Part shown: positions 6,780-13,189 of the stretch, piece by piece | Numbering within the stretch: the stretch's first letter is position 1 | Layout of the letters: every line of letters starts with the position of its first letter | Assembly: GCA_015179025.1 (NCBI GenBank) | Contig: WHUX01000709.1 | Coordinates: 1-13,189, forward strand | Direction: 5' to 3' | DNA: 13,189 nucleotides | Source: Terfezia claveryi | Taxonomy: Eukaryota; Ascomycota; Pezizomycetes; Pezizales; Pezizaceae | The notes under the pieces: model-generated | What the model saw: only the letters and a program-made list of their open reading frames with translations | Told to the model about the DNA's origin: nothing | Databases searched by the model: none | Translations under genes and position numbers: made by a program

Positions 6780-6877
6780 TCCACTTGCATCAGCAAAAAA
6801 AAATTGCGTCAGGGCGTACGACATCTTCATGTGCATCATGTAGCTTCCTATCATTTAGGTGGTGGTAATTTTCTGCG

Positions 6878-6948
6878 TCCCATGCTTCCTGTCAGGCGTG
6901 CTTCTGTCAGCCAGGCTGCGTCCCGTACTTCCTGTCAGCTAGGTTGCA
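6878..6948 (+). repeat. Degenerate tandem repeat with CTTCCTGTCAG core
   Basis: Three imperfect units: GCTTCCTGTCAGGCGTG, GCTTCTGTCAGCCAGGCTGC and ACTTCCTGTCAGCTAGGTTGC, with GCGTCCC.. joining them. It abuts the longer minisatellite at 6949. Confidence 0.65.
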
Positions 6949-7205
6949 GGCCGCGAATGCGTGAATTCCCAATATTTAGAGGCCGCGAATGCATGAATTC
7001 ACACATATTTAGAGGCTGCGAATGCATGAATTCATACATATATACTGAGGCTGCGAATGCATGAATTCATACATATATACTGAGGCTGCGAATTCATGAT
7101 TCATACATATATACTGAGGCCGCGAATGTGTGAATTCACACATATTTAGAGGCCGCGAATGCATGAATTCATACATATATACGAGGCCGCGAATGCATGA
7201 ATTCC
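6949..7205 (+). repeat. Minisatellite, eight units of 32-35 bp
   Basis: Units start at 6949, 6981, 7014, 7049, 7084, 7118, 7151 and 7185 (last one partial). Each begins GGCYGCGAATG and contains a TGAATTCA-type palindrome followed by an AT-rich tail ending CTGA, TAGA or CGA. Two tail types (ATATATACTGA and CATATTTAGA) alternate, so units have been shuffled or converted. Unit lengths are not multiples of three throughout, so the frame 6672-7064 that crosses it is not a repeat protein. Confidence 0.93.
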
Positions 7206-7308
7206 ATACCTGATAAATCCATGTTTAAATGTACTACATCTAGCTATTTCCCCCTCCGTACTAGATTGTTCAAGAAGTAGAGGAGCTCCCTTCTATGGGG
7301 TAAGTAGT

Positions 7309-7425
7309 GATTTGCACGGTGGATTCCAGGCTCATTTGCACGCTGATTTCTAGGTTGATTTGCACGGTGGATTCCAGGCTGATTTACACGCTGATTTCTA
7401 GGTCGATTTGACGGTGGATTCCAGG
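7309..7425 (+). repeat. 48-bp tandem repeat, about 2.4 copies
   Basis: Units 7309-7356, 7357-7404 and a partial one at 7405-7425 begin GATTTGCACGGTGGATTCC. Each 48-bp unit is itself two related 24-bp halves (GATTTGCACGGTGGATTCCA and a diverged version ending CTGATTTCTAGG), so a 24-bp unit duplicated twice. GTGATTTGGG echoes follow up to about 7470. Confidence 0.9.
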
Positions 7426-7534
7426 TGCATGGTGATATAGCACTGATTTGGGCAGTGATTTGGGTTTGCTGCGTGTTTAGCTAGCTAGTTTTAGAGATAT
7501 TATCAGAATCAATTACATTTTTGGAAATGCATAG

Positions 7535-7681
7535 AATGCAGGTATCAAGCAAGGCCGCGCCTATACTAGCCGACTATTTGCGTCAGATGGTGAACGTAAA
7601 CTTAGTGAGATTTTGCATGCCTACAGGAAGAACAATACTTCATGTGCATATGATATAATAGGTGCTTGTCATGAAATTTGA
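7535..7681 (+). other. 48-codon open stretch, unrecognised
   Basis: Between a stop at 7532-7534 and TGA at 7679-7681 the frame reads without interruption and contains RLFASDGERKLSEILHAYRK. The mix of charged and hydrophobic residues looks like real protein rather than random translation, but I cannot assign a family and there is no in-frame ATG at its start. Possibly a transposase or host exon fragment; low confidence. Confidence 0.25.
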
Positions 7682-7756
7682 ATTTAAATTAGCTACGTAG
7701 AGTAAGTATCATACGATAGGTGTACATCAGGAGATATGGATTAAAATTATTTGCGT

Positions 7757-7817
7757 CAGGAACATACGACGCACAAAGATGATAGTCTTATTAAGTTATA
7801 ACTGCAGATTTCTCCCA
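7757..7817 (+). repeat. Direct repeat flanking the minisatellite block, right
   Basis: Second copy of 6728-6779, with TATTAAGTT-like extra bases between GATAGTC and TAACTGCAG. A third partial echo (TTGCGTCAGG..GTACGAC) is at about 6805-6823, matching 7751-7769. Confidence 0.75.
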
Positions 7818-7970
7818 ATATCTAGAGTGTCCAATCGCCGCTCCTCCTCTAACCTATCACCAGTATTCTTCAATGTTGCTATAGAGGTCAGGCGGGTGAG
7901 TGAAACGGGCTCAGAAAAGCTAGATCCTTTAAACGTTTGGTACTTGTTAGCACTGATCACGTGGCTGCCT

Positions 7971-8010
7971 CGCCAAAAATCGCCAAGAATCGCCAAGACC
8001 ATCGCCAAGA
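7971..8010 (+). repeat. Short tandem repeat CGCCAAGAAT, four units
   Basis: CGCCAAAAAT, CGCCAAGAAT, CGCCAAGACCAT and CGCCAAGA follow each other. About 37 bases downstream are two adjoining hairpins (8047-8062 CCAATTT..AAATTGG and 8061-8075 GGCAAC..GTTGCC). This could be a subterminal region of a DNA transposon, but no matching end was found. The remainder of 7818-8268 holds nothing I recognise. Confidence 0.7.
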
Positions 8011-8268
8011 TGCAAGATGTCTAACAAATTAAAAACAAACTTCGTTCCAATTTAAAAATTGGCAACTTCGTTGCCAATAATCCACCACCTGATCTTCTGT
8101 GACATCACTAAGTAATATCTTCTAGATTCAATAGTTTTACTGTACCTATTAAATAGATCTTGGTGCTAAATCTTGATATGATTCACATCAGCCATGGCTT
8201 ATGATATATGGAGTACGTGTCCCATTGCATATGTATATGATAGCGCTAATAACTACGGTAGATGGTAC

Positions 8269-8637
8269 AATGCACGCACCTATGTATACGCACCAATTGG
8301 ATTGCAGCAGCAGCTGTTTCAGCGAATCAGCCAATACCTCGACGCAACGCACGTAACCCATGTTCTGTGACTTCCTTCTACATATATCTGATGATTCCGA
8401 AATAAATGTTATTGAAATACAAGACGGTTCTTCCTTCTGCCTGCAAACCTCAGGACAGTAAACAGCAGATTACATATAAAGCCTCCCAAGGACCTTAGTC
8501 ATGAATTCCTACATTGACAAGTCATACCCATATCCTACATACGCAGCACCGTTAGCAAACGAAACAATACTTGTACGCACTAGACAGTGAATTAAGAAGT
8601 ATGTTTAGCCGAGTGGCCGGGTGGCTATTACCCTGAA
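8269..8637 (+). repeat. Dispersed repeat family B, copy 2 (empty site)
   Basis: Continuous counterpart of 759-1045 plus 1943-2061. At 8521-8535 it reads GTCATACCCATATCCTACAT where copy 1 carries the 897-bp TIR element, so it serves as the empty site. Similarity begins at AATGCACG (8269), exactly where the 758-bp element ends in copy 1, so that element lies at or inside the family's left part. No conserved frame. Confidence 0.8.
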
Positions 8638-9379
8638 CTCAACTCAGCACTAGTCAGAGTTGCGATAACCGCATGCTAATGTACACTGTGACCTTGCAGG
8701 ACGTGCCCACTTGGTCGAATTCGACAATCAGAGGGTTTCCAATCTTGGCAATTACAGGATTATATAGCCCTCAACTAGCGATCAAATTTTCACAAGTTAA
8801 GAACGGAATTACAAATTTTCTCCGATCACAGCTTCCTAAAAGAAACGAATCACTTCGCTCTGGAAGGCCATTGGCTCTCTTCAACAGGCAAAACGAAAAA
8901 AAAAAAAAAAAATATAACAGAACATCACTTTGCCTTTCCACCATCGATGACAATTTGTATCTGCAAACGTATTTCCCCCTCTCATCCCTCCTCTCATATC
9001 CCACTCCGTCCCATTCAATATAAACCCTATCAGCCCTTTCAGCCATCCAAACTTACCCAACACCCGTCCCAAGGTCAAAAACGTTGCGCCGATCATTATA
9101 TATAGTTGTTGATGCTTTCCCGAGTAATTATTGCTGTTATCCTCTACTCCGTTCAGCTGGTGCTGCTGCTCATTAAAATACATCAATCCTCCATATTAAA
9201 TAGGTCAAAACCAGTTGCCTAATCCACAGCACTACTTCTAACCTGCATACTAGTCTGGTTGCACTACCCCTCGCAGAGGATAGGCTGCTGCTGGCCGCCA
9301 TATAGCTGCTCCTTCTAGCGCATAAATCTTGCTTAATATAGGTAATTAAAAGAATAAAAACAAATATGAGGAAGGTTTT
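8638..9379. other. Gene-poor interval with a 17-A tract
   Basis: No recognised coding sequence. An uninterrupted A17 run at 8896-8912 follows GGCAAAACG, the same words that end both SINE-like copies, so a further SINE or LINE tail is possible. ACGGAATTACA..ATTT at 8804 recurs at 10560. The frame 8673-9023 plus (116 codons) and its minus-strand shadows run through the A tract and are not supported as genes. Confidence 0.5.
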
Positions 9380-9677
9380 GGCAAAACGAGTAACCTTGGT
9401 TCAAAGGAGGGAGGTCCAGCTCTTTTTCTTGATCTTGAATCCACTCGGGATTCCCGGTTGCTCATCATGGTCCCGCCGTTAACGGGACGTATATGATAAC
9501 TGAGGTTTTTAAAGGAAAAAAAAAAGAAGGAGGGCCAGGCTTCTTTTTCTTTCTACCTTGATAGTGCATTACCAATACTAGTCTCGATCAGACCCTCGTA
9601 CATGGTACCAATACTGGAGCTTTCACTTCCAACCGGGGAATTAAGGACTGGATACTGGAAACTTTAACCTTTGCCTA
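9380..9677 (-). mobile_element. SINE-like repeat copy 2, distal (3') part
   Basis: Shares the terminal GGCAAAACGAG word (9380-9390, plus strand) and the block ATTAAGGACTGGATAC (about 9640-9656) with copy 1, then is cut at 9677 by a solo LTR. It is longer than copy 1 because of an internal duplication: AAGGAGGG..CCAGCTCTTTTTCTT at 9404-9437 recurs at 9527-9562. The element reads right to left and its tRNA-like head lies at 10192-10267. Confidence 0.55.
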
Positions 9678-10191
9678 TGTAACGGGGGGCTCGGGGGGCA
9701 CGGCGACCAAGGGTACGCCTAGACAGAGGGGGCAAGGAAGGAGAGGGAAAGTGCAGACGGAGGGGGCTGTCACGGACACCTGTCACGGATGTCACGGACG
9801 TTGTCACGGAGGGCGGATAGACGGAGGACACGCGGAAGCTTGCTGCCGCGTGTGATGGATAGTTCGTTATGAGGCAGCTGAGCTGCAGAGTCGTTTGAGA
9901 AGGCAAGGGGTGCATGAGGAAGGTGCACCAGCGCAGTGAGAAGCAAGGTCTGTATTGAGTATACAAGACGTTGGATGGGGATCCAACATGAGTGCGAGAA
10001 CGAGAGGCTATATATACACCACGACTGGGAGAGCCAAGCCTGACAAGGAAATAGACTTCCCGAGATAGGGATCTCAAGCCCGGACCAGGAGAACAATAGC
10101 AACTTTCCCATCACCTGCGATCGCAGGCGATATCAAAGACAATAAATACAATGGTAACAATAACGAGAGTCGGACAGGAATCCGTCCGACA
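9678..10191. mobile_element. Solo LTR, 514 bp, GCCTA target duplication
   Basis: Begins TGTAACGGGG and ends GTCCGACA (TG...CA; TGT...ACA). GCCTA occurs directly on both sides (9673-9677, 10192-10196), a perfect 5-bp duplication, and removing the block rejoins a SINE-like sequence known from copy 1. It contains four TGTCACGGA repeats (9768, 9781, 9790, 9802), a TATATATA box at 10009-10016, AATAAA at 10141, a perfect 14-bp palindrome at 10114-10127 and a 7-bp-stem hairpin at 10169-10190. TATA then AATAAA suggests transcription on the plus strand. Length, GC-rich left end and 5-bp duplication suit a fungal Ty3/gypsy LTR, but copia is not excluded. No internal region remains. The minus frames 9664-10077 and 9770-10114 are chance. 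Confidence 0.87.
9768..9810 (+). repeat. Four TGTCACGGA repeats in the LTR upstream region
   Basis: Exact nonamers at 9768, 9781, 9790 and 9802 with spacers of 4, 0 and 3 bp. They lie about 200 bp upstream of the TATATATA box, the position of U3 enhancer repeats in retroelements, so they may be transcription-factor sites. Which factor is unknown. Confidence 0.85.
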
Positions 10192-10267
10192 GCCTACACC
10201 TTGGAGGTCAAAAATAAACATGATTGTAAAATAAAGAATTTACCACTGCGTCATCTTCTGTCAGTTT
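10192..10267 (-). mobile_element. SINE-like repeat copy 2, tRNA-like head
   Basis: On the minus strand TGACGCAGTGGTAAA (10253-10239) matches the A-box region of copy 1, and the following ATTCTTTATTTTACAATCATG matches its anticodon-side sequence. The B-box segment (TTCGAATCCC in copy 1) is deleted between CCAAGG and TGTAGGC, right beside the LTR insertion, so this copy could not be transcribed by pol III. AAACTGACAG precedes both heads. Confidence 0.55.
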
Positions 10268-10430
10268 ATATACACATTGAATTTGTGAATCGGTCAGAAC
10301 ATTCATTAAGATAGCGATAATAGCTATAAACAATAGTGAAAACCGGCATGGGCTGTATTTTATACTTTATTTTTATTTTTAATAATTTATTACATATACT
10401 CAAGTTAATCTATGAAGAGGGACCGCATCC
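10268..10430. other. AT-rich interval with nothing recognised
   Basis: No repeat copy or coding sequence seen. Very AT-rich around 10360-10400 (TTTATTTTTATTTTTAATAATTTATT). Confidence 0.5.
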
Positions 10431-10517
10431 CCGGCAATGGGTCTGGTGGATATCCAGCGTCAGGGCGGTGCCTGACTCTCCACCCTGAAGGAATTCTGAA
10501 TTAGATACATAGATACC
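10431..10517 (+). repeat. Dispersed repeat D, copy 2 (87 bp)
   Basis: Counterpart of 4609-4695, same length, ends at AGATACC in both. Here it is not next to copia sequence or repeat A, which shows D is an independent family member rather than part of either. Confidence 0.72.
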
Positions 10518-10600
10518 TTGCTCCGGAAAGATAGCGATCTAATCTTTTATAAGGCAAAAACGGAATTACAGATTTCCCCCGAAGTGAAGTTCTACGACTT

Positions 10601-10619
10601 CCTGGGCGATTCTCCCAGG
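10601..10619. repeat. Small hairpin CCTGGG/CCCAGG
   Basis: A 6-bp GC-rich stem with a 7-nt loop, 74 bp before the LINE ORF1 start. With no U tract after it, and in a eukaryote, it is not a terminator. Little can be said. Confidence 0.45.
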
Positions 10620-10692
10620 GGATTCCAAAGCCAGCAGTAAAAGCAGTGCATAGCGACTGATTCAGCTACGATATCAAATAGTAGTTGCTATA

Positions 10693-11909
10693 ATGTCACG
10701 GTCAGGTACGAGCAAAGGCAAAGGCAAAGGAAAGGTGGAGGCCAGATCCAAGTACCAAGCCTAGAAATGCTCCACTGACACGCAGGACACCGGAGCTGAC
10801 ACAAATACCGACACCAGAAGTGCCAAAAAAAAGAAAGAGGGCTCTAGTATTTTTAGAGGGGTGAGCTCCCTCACAGACAGGATGCAAAACTTGGGATGAT
10901 TAAGGAGGGCTACGGGAGTGAGGACATTGAGATAGAGGATGAGGATGAAGGAATGGACAGATGAGTCGAGGAAAGAGAGGAGAGAGAGTGGCAGGAATCG
11001 AAGAACAGAGGGAGCAAAGTACTCTGGATGCAGCTCACACTATATTAATGAAGTCTAGGAAAGAGAGTTGCTCAGCTGGATATATTTGAGGCAGAGGAGG
11101 ATACGTGAGAGGAGTAGCGGAGGCTGATAAAGGAAGTAGGGAAGATCAAGTTAGATTATCTACACTTGTAGAGGAGAGTAGGAGTCAAGAAAACAGATGA
11201 GGCAGGTGGAGGAGGAGAAATAATAGCTTTGGAAAGCCATTCGGGAGCTGAAAGGGGAGCTGTTTCGGGGAAAAAAATCTACCGAAGGAACAATTTGTTG
11301 AAGAGGTGTAGAAGAGCAGAGGAGAGGAGGACTCTCGAGGCTGAATCTGCAAGAGATAAAGACTGGGAAAAGATTTTGGAGGAACTGGTCAAGCTAGGGA
11401 TCGAGCAAGCCCTGAGATTTGGAGGCGGTGATGGAAAAGGAATAGAGGATGAAAAGGAAGGGAGCCAAGGACAACAAGGTGCTGCAGGTCACATCACGGG
11501 CAAAAACAGAAGAAGACATAGTGATGTTGGACTCAAACCCGAACAAAGGGTAGAGTCTGGGAGAGAAGGTGGGAAGGACGTGGCTCTGGTACCCCCCGTA
11601 ACCAGAGAACAGGCTACGGCACATCAAGTAGCTCCACCAGTGACTAGAACTCAAATCACCAAACAGAAAAACCTATGAAAGCTACCGACAAGGACATGGC
11701 TCCTGGGGGGAAGTAGGAGATTCAATAAAACTACTAGCTCGGTAGTTGTTTTTCTTACCAAGCTGGTCTCTTTTCATGTGCGGGAAGGTCATACTAGGAT
11801 AATGTTGAGAGGAAGATGGTTCCCGGTTGAAGCATATGATTTTGAGAGAGGTCGGGTGAGGGTGGAGGTGACTTTGGATTCGGATTCAGATTCTGGTTCA
11901 GTTTGGTAA
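10693..11909 (+). pseudogene. Decayed LINE-type (Tad1-like) ORF1/gag, copy 2, near full length
   Basis: About 405 codons over several frames. It opens with an ATG at 10693 (MSRSGTSKGKGKGKVEARSK, then a stop), continues in a frame with KPRNAPLTRRTPELTQIPTP and KKKRKRA, then an acidic stretch (SEDIEIEDEDEGM), then a 149-codon frame (11229-11678) whose start is coiled-coil-like (RRTLEAESARDKDWEKILEE). It ends with 11712-11909: RRFNKTTSSVVVFLTKLVSF, RGRWFPVEAYDFERGR and an Asp/Ser-rich tail before TAA. A basic N-terminus, coiled coil and -KTTSSVVVFL...RGRW- core is what I recall for fungal LINE ORF1 gag. About 100 bp present in copy 1 (the VVHSVPCHRP segment) are missing. No zinc knuckle and no ORF2 follow. 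The family call is recalled, not searched. Confidence 0.6.
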
Positions 11910-12000
11910 GTTGGGTCATGTACAGTTTCTTTACGTTGGCCGTTCCCAGATGTACGTAGCTTTTGCTTCTGGTACTGAAAGCTTAGGTCGAACCTTTAAT
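11910..12000 (+). repeat. Post-ORF1 sequence shared with 3585-3662
   Basis: Directly follows the ORF1 stop and matches the displaced block at 3585-3662 (GCTTCTGGTACTGAAAGCTTAG, ACCTTTAA). So this is the original arrangement and copy 1 was split. A poly-C then A10 run at 12044-12060 lies between it and repeat A. Confidence 0.62.
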
Positions 12001-12061
12001 CGGGGCCCTGTCATGATCTAAGGTCGATTGCGGGTATAGACTTCCCCCCCAAAAAAAAAAG

Positions 12062-12412
12062 AAACACCCTCCATCCCTTTAACCCTTGACTCAGCAGCGC
12101 CTCCTCACCTTGTCGCACCATTCCTGATTTGCCTCCGCATGCTCCCAAGTCCGTCCCCAACACTCTAGCAGATGAGCCGCATTCTGGGTCTCTCCACATA
12201 CACAGAACGGATATCCCCCCACCCCGCCGCACCCCCTCCCCAATCCTTAGCGTTTTGCCCTCTGCGGGCCTCGATTTACTTGATACTTACTCCGTATAGC
12301 TACCAATTTAGTACTATGGGATAAGAAGAATCAGCCGTAACTCTGGCAAAAAATACTCGTTATATCTGTAGTTACAAATATTTGACTGTCTGCTATGAGC
12401 CTGACCATTTCT
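12062..12412. repeat. Dispersed repeat A, copy 2 (empty site for the solo LTR)
   Basis: Counterpart of 4696-4908 plus 5241-5345, with a single TATAGC at 12295-12300 where copy 1 holds the 332-bp LTR. Copies differ by substitutions and indels of 1-20 bp. The minus frames 12011-12232 and 12331-12573 overlap it; the second contains a Glu/Arg-rich helix-like stretch (TREEEEITQRSVSRVTSAR), but only its last third lies inside the repeat and copy 1 does not keep it, so I do not call a gene. Confidence 0.8.
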
Positions 12413-12819
12413 TTACGCATACAGTCAAGTCTCTCCGCTATGCATTGCTGATACCTATTGCGAGCACTTGTTACCCTGCTAACGGACCTCTGCGTTATTT
12501 CTTCTTCTTCACGTGTGTTCATACTTGCTGTTCGCATGTATTCACTGTCTCCGCTTACTAGCCTACATACCAATACTCATGCTCTTGTTAATGCTCTCGC
12601 ACTTGGTTTACTACTTCCACATCAATCCAATGCTTACGCATTCACTCATGCATCTGGCATAACGGCTTGCGCGTACTCATGGTATTACTGCTCTTAGGAT
12701 AGCTAGCTTAGACTGCTTTCGTTGAACGTTTACCCTGATCTCCTCTCAATATATACGAGCTCTCAGGACACTCATGATCGATATGCTTCTCTCGATAGAC
12801 TCAATACAGATGAACCCCA
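12413..12819. other. Interval with nothing recognised
   Basis: Pyrimidine-rich plus strand with open frames on both strands (12458-12697 plus, 12331-12573 minus) that oppose each other; neither has a motif I recognise. Confidence 0.45.
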
Positions 12820-12860
12820 TTACAAGCATATCGCCGGGGCCAGGTGGGGTATGCTTGTAA
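12820..12860. repeat. Hairpin with 11-bp perfect arms
   Basis: TTACAAGCATA (12820-12830) pairs exactly with 12850-12860; the 19-nt loop is GC-rich and contains CCGGGGCC. The GC-rich centre stands out from AT-rich surroundings. Confidence 0.75.
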
Positions 12861-13189
12861 CGAATATATTCTTATATTAAGGGAAAATAATTACATATGG
12901 AAAGAAGGTAGTGCGGGCTTAAGAAGAGGTACGGAAAAGGACTATGGGTACTAGAAAACATGCGGAATAAGACTATGGGTACTAGATACATAGAAATAAT
13001 AGGAGAGATCAGGAAGAGGAGGAGGTTCCGGATGCAGAATGACCCAGGAAATCAGTGATCCTGCGCTGAGCAAGGTGACGCCTGTGTTGAAGTTCCAGAA
13101 GCTCAATGCGCTTTTCTCATGGTGGAGGCATGTTGTAGCTCAGTAATATTGCCTGTAGGTTCAGCTTGAAGTGAGAGTGGGCTAGAAGT
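12861..13189. other. Right end of window, nothing recognised
   Basis: Purine-rich plus strand. It holds one short direct repeat, ACTATGGGTACTAGA at 12941-12955 and 12972-12986. No frame with a known motif and no second copy elsewhere in the window. Confidence 0.5.

Noticed and set aside
6949..7205. CRISPR array (regular palindromic repeats)
   Set aside because: Units are head-to-tail with no unique spacers, and the context is a eukaryotic repeat region; it is a minisatellite.
8673..9023. 116-codon open frame on the plus strand
   Set aside because: It runs through an A17 tract as a Lys run, has no motif and is opposed by equally long minus-strand frames; not supported as a gene.
9664..10077. 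137-codon minus-strand frame
   Set aside because: It lies almost wholly inside the 514-bp solo LTR and overlaps another minus frame; LTR structure explains the DNA better.
12331..12573. Minus-strand frame with a Glu/Arg-rich helix-like segment, possibly a transposase C-terminus
   Set aside because: No named motif, not conserved in repeat A copy 1 and opposed by a plus-strand frame; left unassigned.

Overview
This window looks like a stretch of gene-poor, transposon-filled chromatin from a filamentous ascomycete fungus (Pezizomycotina; I cannot name a genus). The grounds are decayed Ty1/copia RNase H coding sequence, two decayed copies of a gag-like ORF1 resembling Tad1-type LINEs, solo LTRs, a probable tRNA-derived SINE family, terminal-inverted-repeat (TIR) elements, minisatellites, and no intact host gene. 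I found no coding region I would call a living gene. The longest open frames are fragments of broken ORFs or chance frames.

Layout. 1-758 is a TIR element with 53/52-bp arms. It carries on the minus strand the broken start of a protein that may be a transposon-encoded Myb/SANT-like factor. 759-2061 is a dispersed repeat (family B) split by a second TIR element, 1046-1942, which has about 77-bp TIRs starting TGT and ending ACA and a 4-bp CATA target duplication. 2180-2945 is LINE-like ORF1 copy 1, with a displaced downstream piece at 3585-3662. 3926-4628 is the 3' end of a minus-strand copia element: RNase H remnant, polypurine stretch and 3' LTR. 4609-5345 holds repeat D and repeat A; repeat A is interrupted by a solo LTR (4909-5240, TATAGC duplication). 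5346-6392 holds nothing I recognise. 6393-6660 is a SINE-like repeat on the minus strand. 6728-7817 is a minisatellite cluster between direct repeats. 8269-8637 is repeat B copy 2, without the TIR element. 9380-10267 is the second SINE-like copy, split by a solo LTR (9678-10191, GCCTA duplication). 10431-10517 is repeat D copy 2. 10693-12000 is the fuller LINE ORF1 copy 2. 12062-12412 is repeat A copy 2, without the solo LTR.

The main result is stratigraphy. Three families (A, B and the SINE) are present twice, and in each case one copy is interrupted by a younger element while the other lacks it. This gives exact element ends and target duplications from this one window. The most unusual item is the 897-bp TIR element: TGT...ACA ends, 4-bp duplication and a GC palindrome inside each TIR. 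I saw no host-defence, biosynthetic or other new cellular system. Repeat copies differ by transversions and indels as well as transitions, so strong RIP is not obvious by eye.
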